DNA from: Setophaga petechia
Lineage: Eukaryota > Chordata > Aves > Passeriformes > Parulidae
Direction of reading: 5' to 3'
NCBI GenBank assembly: GCA_024362935.1
Contig: JANCRA010000010.1
Coordinates: 4,208,501 to 4,272,500 of the forward strand
DNA length: 64,000 bases
The notes below the pieces were generated by a model. The model was given only the letters and a program-made list of their open reading frames with translations. It had not been told where the DNA came from and did not search any database. A program made the translations under genes and the position numbers. Numbering within the stretch: the first letter of the stretch is position 1; each line of letters starts with the position of its first letter. Positions 36,601 to 47,488 of this stretch are shown one piece after another.

Positions 36601-39600
36601 ATCCTGGGTGAAACCCTGACCTATGGGGCCACCTCAGATTTGCATCCACCAGCTTAAAGCTGCTTTTGAATAAAGAATAAGTGATCTATATGAGATCAAA
36701 CAACTCAAATCTGAAATAATCAGATTATTAAAATGATCTTCCTATTGTTTCAGATATTTTAGATAATTCTACCTGTCACTCATCACTGCCAGTCTGGTTT
36801 AGATTTCCTTTTACCTATGGTTTACATGGGGTGCTTCAGAGTTAAAGCACAGTAAACATCCTTTAAAGCACCTATCCATAAAGAAATGCAATTTATTTAG
36901 ACAGGTTTTTTCTTCTCATCAAGAACTCCATACCTACAGAATTATACTAAATGCTACAATCATTTAAAAATTCCTAATATTTAGAATTTCCCTTTTGCTT
37001 TAAATGCAGTCTCCCAGTAAGAACATTGACCTTCACCTCATTTAATAAATGCAAATCTCCAGCACTTCTGATCCAAAGAAAGTTGGATAGATTCTTATAT
37101 ATTAACATATATATAGTAAAAAAAAAAAAAAGTAGCAGAGAAGTTGTAATTTAAAATCAACCTAAGGAACTTTCCACAGGGTTAATGAAAGATTCAAAAT
37201 CTTTAGTTTGGTTTTCTAACCAAAGGAAGCACAATCAGTGTAATATAGTTACATGTACTTGTATTTATAATGATATTTTTTCTATTATAATTTCACCTAG
37301 ACAGAGCTTAAGCTGACCTTGAGTTGAAAGGGGGTCAGGCAGAATTTCCTGCAAATTAGGGCTGGTAGGAATTTCTCATTTTAGACACGAAAGTTTTTCT
37401 TTTTGAAAAGAGTGTTCTGAATAATTTTTGAGAGACATGTCAGCCAATGCCAATACAAGCATCCCTATGCTGAAACATTTGAGAATTTATATTCTACAGC
37501 TCTAAAGCAGCAAAAGGGAGTAAAACCTCCCCTTTTCTCTGCTACTTCACTGAAAATGGCTTTGGAAAAAAGCATCAGCAATGTGGGTGTTCTTTGGGAA
37601 TGTGGTTCTTAAGTACCTTGAGCAAAAAGGAAAAGCTGAGTAGGTAAACTCAGCCAGGCACAATGTGAGGCACCAAGAAACACCAAAATTGTCAAAGTCT
37701 TGGGTCACTAAGGAAGTAATGGGGAAAAAGAGAGGTGTAGGGGAAGGATCTGGTATTTCTCACCCAAATAATCTGGTTTTCAATGAAAAAAAACAACACA
37801 GAATTACAGATCTATAAAAAGATCCCTGAGAATATTTAGATGACAGAAGTAAGCACACACTTCTATTTCACCTGCTAGCACAATCTGATCAAACAGAGTT
37901 TTCCTTCTTTACCCACTGCCTGCACTGCAGGGTTATTGTATCAGAATAATTTGATATTATTCTCTTCCAGGCTGAATTTTCCTCCCCCTTTCTCCAGTTT
38001 TACCCCAGGACCTGGAAATTATTTTTATCTTTATTTCCTTTGTTTTTTACCTGGCTGCTTACACATAAAGAAGAATTACCTCTAGCCTGAAACCAGTAGT
38101 ATGTGAGATATTTAAGGAGTTGAAAGGAGCTTGCTTGAGGCTTGAAACATCAGCACAAATGGTTTAAAACAGCAAAAAGGGAATGAGGCTTTGTCACAGA
38201 TTTTTGCCTGAAGAGATGGGTGATAAACTTAGGTTGGTTTGTGGGGGGTTTTTGGCAGAGGTATTCCCAACTTTGTTTGCTTTTCAGACAGATGCTGTTG
38301 TTACTGTTCATATTCTGTGCACTTTTTTCAGCAGTCTGGTAGGTGAAATACCAAAATCATAAGATTTATACCTACTTCAAAAGTGCAGTGCCAAACACAC
38401 TCGTGCTCAGAGAGCTGTGCTGTCTGGACTCAGTTTAATGGCAGAAACATCCCCAAAATGAGAACCTCAAACAGCCCCTGTGCCAGTGAAACCCTCAGGC
38501 ACAGCTCCACTCACAGTGGAACACTCTTTTTCATCCTGTTGAATTTCAGAGCAAGCTTAAGGAAGAAATGATGGGATTTGGGTGTGTTTTCCCCATGTGC
38601 CAGACCTGCAAACTGAGCAGAAGCTGGGATTTGTAAAAGCTCTGTTCAGCTGCACAGTGCTGGAACTGGAGGCAGCACAGAGAACTGGCCCTGTGCTCTG
38701 GAAATACCCTGCTCTAAATTGAGCTTTATTCACAGAGATTTATCAGAAATCCCACTGAGTTTGAAGGGCAAGAAAAGGAAAAATAATTGTGTTCACTAGG
38801 AAAGAAACTGGAACATCCAAAAGAATGGAGATGGTGAGTAAAGGCAAAAAACAAAACCTCAGGCCAAGCACTCTGCTCTCACAAACATGCTCAGATCACA
38901 ATGAAAGGGCCTTAAAACAGCATCCAGTGCCACTGAAGGGGGCAGTGAGCAGCACTTATGGGAATCCCAGGGATTTCTCTTTCCTCATCCTTTCAGCTGA
39001 AGACACCTCAAAATTCAGAGCAGTTCATGGGATGACTCCCCATTACAAAATCAAAAAAAAAAAAAAAAGTGAAGTAAAGCTGGCAGATGTTCTGTAGCCA
39101 CAGAACCTGAGCAGTGCCCTTTAGCTGGAGCAGCTGCAGGTGCAGGAACAGCCAAGGCACGAGGCAAACCCTGAGGGATTTCAGAGCTGCTGATAGAGGG
39201 GACAGGAGCTCTGCTCCCATTCCAGGCTCTGTTTCCCCATGAGAGGCAGAGGAGCTGTGGCTGAGCTGGGCCTGTCAGCCTGGGGAGGATGACACCACGA
39301 GTGGCACTGCAGGACAGCATCAAACCACCAGCATTTATCAAAACTGATGAGGAAATAAATTGTAAATAACCTCCAACCTGCTCCATTAAATGTAGGAAGT
39401 TTCACTGGATACATCATCAACACTGGGCTGGAGACACCAAATGAGGGCAAAGAGATAATTACATAATGCAGGAAGAGGCTTGCAGCATCTTTTAATGAAT
39501 GTACAGCTCTCCTCAGAGGAACTGCTGCTTATTTATACCCTGCTATAAGTGACCATGTGATTAATTCAGCTGCCAGCTTGATCAAACTGACTCTCCAAAT

Positions 39601-40485
39601 TGTTTGTATATCAGCATTCCGTGATAGGAAATAATAGGATTAGCACAGCAGCATTTTCAGCTCTTGAGATTTTATCACAGGTCACGCTATATAAAGGATT
39701 TCTTTCTGAACCCAAGGCACTTGATCAGCTTTCATTAGCAACCTATAGCCTGAAGGACCTGAAGGAGCAGGACTTGCAAAATGTGCACTCTTATGGCTCA
39801 AAATATCAAGCCCATTAAAAAAAATTAATTAAATATTCTACATGGCTTTGAAATGCAAATATCAGGGTTTAGGGATGCAATGCAAGAACTGGAAGTGGGG
39901 GTTGGCAATAATGTTATCTCACATCCTGCAGCAAACACTGTGGTTGCAGAGCTGGGGATTGCTCAGGACTCCCAAGCCCAGGACAGCTCTGCACTCTGAC
40001 ATCTCCTCCTGGGTGAAACATTCCTGACAGCCCAGCTGCTGGCAGCAGGAATTCAGCAGAACGGGGTCAGATCTGTCTGCAGTGACGTTCTGGGGGTCTC
40101 CACGAGTGCTCAGGAGTCTGGGCAAACTCTCCTGCAGTTCTTTGCACAACAAACAGCTGGGCACATCTGCAGGGCTGGGCCCACAGTCAGTGTGGGGCAG
40201 CAGCAAAGGGACTGGAGCTGCTCTCACTGGGGAAAAGTAATTCACCAGTAGTTCATAAACCAGAGCTGACTGGTTTATTTCAAAACCCAGCAAGCCATAG
40301 CTTTGTAAAGGACAGTATAAAAACAACCATTTTATCAGTTATGGACAGTGAGTGAAATTCCACAGTGAGTTCTCATGGCAAACTCATCACCTGGGCTTTC
40401 CCAATGCAATCTTTTACATCAGACAGTAATTAATATCTAATTGATCTCACCAAGAACATCTGCTCAGTGAGGCCGTAAAGTTCAG
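36601..40485. other. Intergenic stretch, nothing recognised
   Basis: About 3.9 kb with A-runs (37120, 39052-39068) and no supported exon. The final bases 40480-40485 (GTTCAG) are one half of the target duplication of the solo LTR that follows. Confidence 0.45.
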
Positions 40486-41221
40486 TGCCCTGCCTCCTAC
40501 AGCTCCAGCTCTTCAAGTGGGAAATAGCAGGATTTAGTGTTTTAGGTTGGAAAATGCAAGATGTGGCTGGGGGTGTTTATTCTGTCACAGGTGGGGCAGG
40601 TATCTGCTGTTCCTGGGGCAGTTTTCTTTATCTCTCCCACAAACCCATCCTCCCTCCAGGAGATATTTTCTGTCCATGGCCACTGAGTGTCCCTGCAGGG
40701 CTGATCCAATTCTATCATCCCATGGGGAGATGCTCTGCCCAGGGCAGGAGCCAAGCATTCCTACCTGGATCCAATCTGAGCTTTGGGACACCAGGGCAGC
40801 CTTTGCCCCCTGCACTGCCAGAGGAGCAGCTTTCTGCTGCCCTGCATGGCCAGAGGGAGCCCAGGCCCATCTGCAGCAGCCCTGGAGCTGCAGAGGAAAA
40901 CTCCCCCCTTGTGCAGGATCCCTGCTGCAGCAGAACCACAGCTGGCACTGCAGGAGGGCTGAGCCCCCCTGGGATGGGGCTGGGACACCACCCTGGCACA
41001 CAGGGGACAGGGCATGGGCTGACTCTGGCAGGGCTGCTTTGGATCACTGCATTTTATTTTCATTTTCCTAGTAAAGAACTGTTATTCCTATTCCCATATC
41101 TTTGCCTGAGAGTCTTTTAATTTAAAAATTATAATAATTCAAAAGGATGGGGTTGACATTTTCCATTCCATGGGAGGTTCCTGCCTTCCTTAGCAGACAC
41201 CTGTCTTTTCAAACCAGGACA
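40486..41221. repeat. Solo LTR, family D, copy 1, with 6-bp target duplication
   Basis: The 736-bp element begins TGCCCTGCC and ends AACCAGGACA, so it has TG...CA ends. It is flanked by GTTCAG at 40480-40485 and again at 41222-41227. Six-base duplications are typical of class II (ERVK-like) avian elements. It matches 50210 onward in inverted orientation. Transcription orientation was not settled. No internal retroviral sequence remains. Confidence 0.85.
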
Positions 41222-41227
41222 GTTCAG

Positions 41228-42326
41228 CTGATGATTGAGCTGATTTTGTTGTCACCACTGTCCTTAAACAAGGACACACCACAACACTCAGAGTGCTGAA
41301 CAACCTCATGCATTTCCCAGCCCTACTCCAGCTGTTATGCAATAAATTGGTAAAGATGCTTAAGCACCTTTAACAGGCTTGCCTGAAGAGTTAGCAGAGT
41401 GTGGGAACAAGGTACATTCATGGATAGCTCTCTGTCACACTGGGAATTCAGCAACCAATGGCCCAAACAGCTGGAACAGAGCAGTGAAATCATCTGGAAC
41501 TGAGGACACCACATGCAGCCATTTATTTCAAGAGAGGAGGGGCTGCTTTGCACTCTCTTCAGTCTGGTCCAAGCACTGAACCTCCATTAGCACCAATCCC
41601 AGAGATTTCTAGAGGGAATATTGCAATTTAATTTAATATAAAGGTACACATGGAAAATAGAGAGCAGGAGATCTGCTCTGACAGCTCAACCTCAATCCTA
41701 AATAAAACATTCCCACAAATGCAGTGCAGTGTTGTGCCTGCCTGGAACACTGCATTGTATTTTTAATGACAGTGACTGTGCATAAAGAGCTAGAAAAAAC
41801 TGCTTTTCACTAGAGCCAAGCAAGCAAGGCAAAGAGGGGCACAGAGCCTCCAGCTTGCCCAGCCCAGGGCTGTGCAAATCCAAGTTGACCATGAATATTT
41901 TCATTAACAGGCTCAAAACCCCCCGAGTTCCACAAAACACAAACGTGTGCTTTTAGCCCTCTGATGTAGACAGATCACTTAATACACACATTTTGTACCT
42001 CGGATTTATTTGTATCTTGGAGACAATGGATAACAATATCCTAAAAAGAATACAAGATTTCATCCTTTCAGGCAATTCTTTTGAACTGAGAAATTATAGC
42101 TAAAGGGCTGACTGGGGGGATGCTCAGAATTTGAGAACAAAATAACTTGGACGACATCTAGTGGGAAAATAAGCAATCACTGGGTGAAATTGTGAATGGG
42201 GAAAACAGCAAAGAGGGAGGTTCTCAATGAAAACAGGCACGAAGAGAGAGAATTTCTTGATAAAATGGTGGAGTACCATTTAGGAGAAGAATTTCCTAAA
42301 TGAGAAGACTTTATCTGCCTGTGCAA
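41228..42326. other. Intergenic stretch, nothing recognised
   Basis: No gene or repeat recognised. Its last bases (CAA at 42324-42326) form part of the apparent target site of the provirus. Confidence 0.5.
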
Positions 42327-42974
42327 TGAAATAAAACTCAACAGGGCAGGAGTTTTATTTCTCCTTTTAATGCCTTTATTAAAGAGATCAGCTCAGGATT
42401 AGGAAGTTCGACGAGGCGGCCGTCTCCGTCGTCTTCCCAGCGTGGCTCAGAGGAGGAGGAGGTGCAGCTTTGTCCACTAAGGGGCAGAGCTGGGGGTCCA
42501 CTCCTCACGGGGACGTCTGGGCGGGACCCCGGTATTTCTCCGCTTTTCCCTGCGTCCAAGCTCCAGGTCCCAGTCCCAGGCAGCTTCTTTTTAGTCAGGG
42601 CGAGGGGGCACTGAGGTCTCCTAACATCTCTGCAGGTTCAGCACTCCACTCCTCACATCCACGAATCATTCCAATTCTTCAATTTTATATTTGGCTCGTT
42701 GATTTTGGGGTTTTTATAAGTTCAATAAGTCCCATGGTACCTTGGGTTTCTCAGAATCTACATATGGTAATTCTTTTCTCCTCCCCAACAACACAAAGTA
42801 GGGCTTTTACCTGCCCTGGCTAGGTCGTTAAGTGATACAAAGAGAACTATCAACTCTAACGACTTATAGTTAACATAACAAGTAACCCTGCCTAGCAGCT
42901 CTGCTTCAGCAGCTCTGGTTTATAGAATTTAACAAAATTCAGTTTTTCCACTAAACAAAACTCCGTTCATAACA
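42327..42974 (-). repeat. 3' LTR of the provirus
   Basis: 648 bp, reading on the - strand from TGTTATGAACGG to a TTTCA end. TATAAAA lies at 42712-42718 and AATAAA at 42375-42380, both on the - strand. It differs from the 5' LTR at only two positions (42407 T against 48419 C; 42509 G against 48521 A, + strand). It is preceded on the - strand by the polypurine tract. Confidence 0.97.
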
Positions 42975-43635
42975 GACCCCCCTCTTTTACTTTGATCGAG
43001 TTAAAGCTCGCATCAACTTGCAATTTGTATTGATCAAAAATCTCCCGAGCACTCTGATAATCATGGTTATTTAACTTTGTTACTTTTCTTGGCTTCTTCA
43101 GGTTGGTTTGTACAGCTAATACTACTATTTTAATAAAACACAAAAATAAACATAGTAAACAGAACAATTTTACAAGTATACTCACAGTGAAAAGATCTAC
43201 TTTTTCCCATACCTCCTTTTTGAAAATCCCTAGGTTATCCCACCAACTGGAATCAGGTGTAGGAGTTTGTTTTTGAGTGTTTTCACATGTTAATCTTCTC
43301 ACCTCTTTTGAAATGTTTCTAATTGCATTCTTAATCTCCAATACTGCTTGGAGCCTGATAATTCTGTTTAACATAGGTACTGGGGTTTGAACCCGGCCCC
43401 TACAATTCTGGATCTTTTCAATTTCTATTGAACTTTGCTCTTTAAAATTGTTGTATATAGGAACTCCTAAACTTGATCCAGTTTCTTTAGGTAATAGGAA
43501 GAAAGCTGGTTTTACCACTCTAGCGGCACAGCTGCTAGACCAGTCCATTGACAATTCAGTGTATGCTGTAAGGTCAGAGGTCAAAACCAGGTATTTAGAG
43601 TTGTCCTGAAATGTGTATTTACACAGTTCTTTCAT
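42967..43635 (-). pseudogene. env: env-like second frame (transmembrane part)
   Basis: 222 codons from an internal methionine. A leucine/isoleucine-rich helical stretch (around LNRIIRLQAVLEIK) is followed by one hydrophobic span (about residues 152-176, SILVKLFCLLCLFLCFIK) and a basic tail, as expected for a retroviral transmembrane subunit. I do not see the CX6CC pattern usual in gamma-type TM proteins, and no clear fusion peptide. The frame differs from the upstream env frame by one base; the two meet at a run of seven A near 43662. The stop codon lies inside the 3' LTR, after the polypurine tract is read as codons. Whether a spliced product is made is unknown. Confidence 0.6.
42975..42988 (-). 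promoter_or_regulatory. Polypurine tract (plus-strand primer)
   Basis: Reading on the - strand, AAAAGAGGGGGGTC directly precedes the TG that starts the 3' LTR. It is the expected priming site for plus-strand DNA synthesis and also forms the last codons of the env-like frame. Confidence 0.85.
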
Positions 43636-43649
43636 TTTCTTAACGGGGT

Positions 43650-44147
43650 TTACCTTTTTTTCAGTACACTTATGAGCTTCATGTGCTTCATGGTGGGTAC
43701 CTTGTCTCTTTTCTCAACAGATTCTAATTTATTTAGACTTCCTGGAATCCACCGAGTACCCAAATTTTTTACTGCTAAATACCTGTTACAAACTATTTTT
43801 CTTACCAGATCTACTGAGCTTGCTTCAGCAGCATCATATTCAAAGCACAACCAAGCTTCTCTTACAGGGCCCTCTCCCAGGAGTGACTGCCTAAAAGTGG
43901 CAGTATTCTGTGTTATCCAATTTATTCTATTTTTCTCATAAAAGACTAATTGAGAGAGGTCAGCACCATTAGGGTTAGGACTGATGTGGACTCTATGCAA
44001 GCAGCTCACTTCTTTCTCTTCATGAAGGGGTTGGTAGCACTCACTGCACGGCTCTCCTGGGCTCCCCAGAGCACCACCAGCAATCAGAGCCATCATTACT
44101 ACCCTTCCCAAGAGTCCGGTATGGGTCATCGTGCACAGCCTGCCCAC
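43650..44147 (-). pseudogene. env: env-like first frame (signal peptide and surface part)
   Basis: 165 codons starting with a hydrophobic leader (residues about 8-28, LLGRVVMMALIAGGALG) and followed by several cysteines (CSECYQ, SCLHRV, CFEYD, IVCNRY). The position between integrase and the 3' LTR identifies it as env. It is far shorter than usual surface subunits, and I see no clear receptor-binding domain or CXXC motif, so internal loss is likely. It ends in a stop just after a seven-A run that separates it from the second frame. Confidence 0.55.
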
Positions 44148-44442
44148 CCGGCCTTGCCTCTTGGGGAATCTTACTGAGAAGAAGCTTCCGAGCTCTTTAG
44201 AGTCCCTTTTACCTGCTTCTCTGGCTAAGTCCCTCTTGGTCTGTTCCCTGCTAATTTTGATTTCTCCTAGGGGAGTGCTCTGCAGAGGATTAACTAGGAG
44301 CTTTTAAATTGGGGAAACTAGAATTGCTTATTTACCATTTTAAACTTTTTACAAACTTATTTTACATACAGAACTGTCTTGAAACATTTTTAACATCTTA
44401 AGCTATGTTATAACTCCAATACTAATTATTTTCCCATACCGT

Positions 44443-44772
44443 TCAGTCTTTTTGACTCTTCCTCCTGAGAGTCAACTTTAAATCTTTTGGTCCTTTTATT
44501 ACAGTATACTGAGGTGAATTCACTTGTGATGTGGTTGACTCTTGTCCAGTGCCCGGAGGTGAGAGTGGTGTGGTGTCTGGCCCAATGCCAGAGGGAGAAG
44601 CTGATGTCGTATCTGGTCCCGTACCTGGGGGTGAAACTGGCCCTTTTATTCTCGTAATGTGAGTCCAACCTTTTTCCCTGGTCCGCACAGCCGAATTAGT
44701 GATGAGGAGTACCTGAAAGGGGCCTTCAAATTTCGGCATTAATGATCCTGCATTCCATGATTTTATCAAAAC
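44443..44772 (-). pseudogene. pol: Integrase C-terminal end, after in-frame stop
   Basis: Same frame as the integrase segment upstream but separated by a TAA at 44773-44775. The start (KFEGPFQVLLITNSAV, then GWTHITRIK) resembles the SH3-like C-terminal domain of gamma-type integrases. It is followed by a Pro/Thr/Gly-rich tail containing repeated PPGTG/PSGIG units. The frame ends at 44443; its last part may overlap the region where env splicing signals would lie. Confidence 0.7.
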
Positions 44773-45245
44773 TTAATCTCCTGGGCTAATGTTATGAACC
44801 TTTGTGTCCAGAGGGGAAGTTTGGGGGAGGTATCCCTTTTTTCTAAGTCCTTCCAGAGTTCTTCCAATTACCTCCAAATACTTTCTTGTAGCTTCTTCCC
44901 CTTCTAGATAGTTTCCCGTGCTATATGGTGTTAACAGAAATGGCAGCCCAAACATCATTTCGTAAGGTGAAATTCTTATGTCAGACCGAGGTCTTGTTCT
45001 GATGCGCAAAAGCGCTAGGGGTAAGCATTTTAGCCAATTCATTTTTGTTTCTTCTATCAATTTAGTTAATACATTTTTGAGAGTTTTGTTCATCCGCTCT
45101 ACTCTCCCAGAACTCTGGGGATGCCATGGAGTATGTAATTCCCATTTTATTCCTTGCAATGTTCGGGACACAAAATGTGGGCCTCGGTCTGAGTCTATAG
45201 TGTTCACCATTCCATATCTGGGGATACTACTATCCTCCCCTCTCT
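44773..45245 (-). pseudogene. pol: Integrase, catalytic-core C-terminal half
   Basis: Begins, just after the deletion junction, at IPRYGMVNTIDSDRGPHF, where DSDRG carries the second catalytic aspartate. It continues through HPQSSGRVERMNKTLK, where the catalytic glutamate sits. The zinc-binding N-terminus and the first catalytic aspartate are missing. The frame closes with TAA at 44773-44775 and resumes beyond it. A catalytically active integrase cannot come from this copy. Confidence 0.85.
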
Positions 45246-45586
45246 TGGAACAATCCCGACCCCCAAATGAACTTGCAGATCCTTTCTTAACAAACTTTTT
45301 CTTGTTTAGGCAGATAAATGAAATTAGCTTCCCACTCTCTTGCGTTTCCAATTATTTTTACATCTTCAATCACTGATGCTCTAAATGGTTTCCCTTCAGC
45401 ACCTAAAACTTCACAGAATTTTTTCCCAATTTCCATACCTTTCGGTATTTTGTTGAGACAGGACTTATCTGCTCCTGTATCAACTAAAAATTCAAATTCT
45501 TCATTTAGGGGTCCCACTTCAAAGTTTACCAAGGGCTCTTCTAGATGTTGCATTGGGTCCCCTAAGGGGTAAAGCCCCTGACACCC
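45246..45586 (-). pseudogene. pro: Protease, frameshifted and cut at its end
   Basis: Opens in the gag frame directly after the amber codon. The active-site motif FLVDTGADKS is at about codons 33-42 after the stop. The frame ends in TAA at 45287-45289. A further protease-like stretch with GGRD is found in another frame at about 45255-45300, next to a GAAAAAG run, so a one-base shift separates the two parts. The segment then runs straight into integrase at about 45245, which marks the deletion junction. Confidence 0.8.
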
Positions 45587-45589
45587 CTA
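45550..45589 (-). promoter_or_regulatory. Amber readthrough context between gag and pro
   Basis: TAG is followed by G and, a few bases later, by CAGGGGCTTTACCCC (a GGGG/CCCC hairpin) and a second GGGG. This fits the stop codon plus downstream structured RNA used for translational readthrough in gammaretroviruses. The frame continues unbroken into protease. Confidence 0.7.
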
Positions 45590-47362
45590 ATCATCACTTC
45601 TAAGAACTCTTTCTAAGTTATCTTGTTCCCTGGCTATTGCCACATCGAGACTGAGCTTCTTACAAAACCTCCTGATGTGTCCTGCTTCTTCACAATAAGA
45701 GCAGCGCTTTTCACTCTCAGAGGTTTGAGGTCTCTCCATTTCTCTTGTACCTGACTGCCTAAGAGGCCTATCTTTGCCTCCTCCTGGCGGTGGACCCACC
45801 CACCCCACACTTTCTTTTACTACCTTGGATCGTGGTATAGAATTGCTTGCTCCCCCGCTTTCTCTAGCCACAGCGACCATGATTCTAGCTTTGGCCTTTG
45901 CCTTTTCTTCGTCCCTCCTTAAATACACCTTCAATGCCTCCCTTAATAACTCATTAATGTCCTTGTTTTGCCATTCTTCAATCTTTTCCAGTTTCCTCCG
46001 TATATCTGGCCAAGATTTGGTAACAAATTGGACTTTCAGTAGCATTTGACCTTCTGTGGTGTCTGGGTCTATTCTAGAGTATAACTGGAAGTTCCGCTTT
46101 AGGCGATTAAGCCAAGCAGCAGGAGTTTCATCCTTTTCTTGTGTACCCTCAAATGCCAATTTGGTATTAGTTCCTTTGGGAACTGACTCTTTGATCCCCC
46201 GAATCATTAAAGATCTATATTCCATCATGGCCTTCCTCCCCTCCTCCTGATTAGGGTTCCAGTTGGGATCTGTTAGGGGCAATTTTTGTTCACCGGATTG
46301 CACCTGGGGTCCTGGACGGTTATCTCTCTCCCAAAGTCTTATGCCAGCCGCCCTAATCATCTGTACCTCTTCTGAGGAGAATAATATATTTAAAATAGAA
46401 TTAATCTCCCCCCAAGTGTAGATATTTGGACCTAAGAATTGATCCACTTGGTTGGCTATGCCCACTGGGTCCTCAACTAAATGCCCCAACTCTTTCTTAA
46501 ATCCCCTCACTTCAGAAGCTGTTAGAGGAGCATTCACAAAGCCAACACCTCCCACTGCTCCTCCCATAGGAACTTCTCTGAGGGGAAAAAGTCTCTCTGC
46601 TTTAGAGGTCTTGGATCTGGTACCACAGTAAGGCCCATCTTCAGATGCCAAACTAGTTTGAGGGATATCCGGGTTACCCTGAACTTTCTGCAGATCAGCA
46701 GGTGTACCGGACAAGGGGGCATTTGTATCCCAACTAGGAGGAGGTAAAGGGACAGCAATAGCAGGGGGAAAAGAGTTATTAGGCGGAGTTAGAGAAGGGG
46801 TGGAGAATGCAGCAGGTGGAGTAGTCACTTGTGGTGTTGCAGAAGGAGTAGAAGGAGGAATTTGAGGGGGCGGTAATGGGATGGCAGCCGGGGGAAGAAC
46901 CGGGCCTGCAATTGGAGGTGCCTGAGCAAGAGGATTGTAAGGTGGAGGGGCAGCAGGAGGCAAATAATCTAGGGGGTCCCATCTTTTACCAATTCCAGCC
47001 TCCCCTCCTTCATTCCCATCTTTTTTCTTCTGCACTTTACAAATTTGTATTTCTTTGTCTTCAATAGCATTCTTTAACCAGCAATCTACATACAGTAATT
47101 GCTCAGGATCAGTATCTCCTCGAGCTGTCAGATAATTACTCAGTTGCTGACATATCCACTTGTCTCTTGTCCCACACCAAGGCCATCCTCCTTGCATTTC
47201 TAATTCTGGCCAGACTTCTACACAGTAGTGGATCATCTTTATCTTATCTAATCCCTTTGTGTCCTCTGTCAAATCCCATTTTTCTAACAGTTCCCCTAAG
47301 GGGCTACCGAGAGGTATATTCCTTAGTCTCTTGCCTGTTTTTTTACTATTACACCCTCCCAT
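45587..47362 (-). CDS. gag: Gag polyprotein, intact
   Basis: 591 codons from MGGCNSKK. An in-frame ATG five codons upstream (47377) is possible, but starting at MGG gives the N-terminal glycine needed for myristoylation, so I prefer 47362. Order: matrix (about 1-105), proline-rich p12-like region with the late-domain motif PPPY at residues 139-142, capsid (roughly 260-500), then a basic nucleocapsid with one zinc knuckle CX2CX4HX4C at residues 554-567. It ends with an amber TAG at 45587-45589, followed in frame by protease. No break was found along the whole frame, unlike pol and env. The product would assemble particles and bind RNA at the plasma membrane; whether it is expressed is unknown. 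Confidence 0.92.
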   Translation of the reverse strand: MGGCNSKKTGKRLRNIPLGSPLGELLEKWDLTEDTKGLDKIKMIHYCVEVWPELEMQGGWPWCGTRDKWICQQLSNYLTARGDTDPEQLLYVDCWLKNAIEDKEIQICKVQKKKDGNEGGEAGIGKRWDPLDYLPPAAPPPYNPLAQAPPIAGPVLPPAAIPLPPPQIPPSTPSATPQVTTPPAAFSTPSLTPPNNSFPPAIAVPLPPPSWDTNAPLSGTPADLQKVQGNPDIPQTSLASEDGPYCGTRSKTSKAERLFPLREVPMGGAVGGVGFVNAPLTASEVRGFKKELGHLVEDPVGIANQVDQFLGPNIYTWGEINSILNILFSSEEVQMIRAAGIRLWERDNRPGPQVQSGEQKLPLTDPNWNPNQEEGRKAMMEYRSLMIRGIKESVPKGTNTKLAFEGTQEKDETPAAWLNRLKRNFQLYSRIDPDTTEGQMLLKVQFVTKSWPDIRRKLEKIEEWQNKDINELLREALKVYLRRDEEKAKAKARIMVAVARESGGASNSIPRSKVVKESVGWVGPPPGGGKDRPLRQSGTREMERPQTSESEKRCSYCEEAGHIRRFCKKLSLDVAIAREQDNLERVLRSDD

Positions 47363-47488
47363 CTCTTCAGATCTCAAAGGTGTCTCTACCGACAGGTAAT
47401 CTCAAAAAAAATTTAGCTGCCTGAAGCTCAGGACTTTATACTGTAAACACTGCCTGATGTAGTGTGCCTAACCTTCCAACACCGTATC

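Noticed and set aside
42338..42559. 73-codon - strand frame in both LTRs
   Set aside because: Present identically in the two LTRs and lying in R/U5; no evidence of a product.
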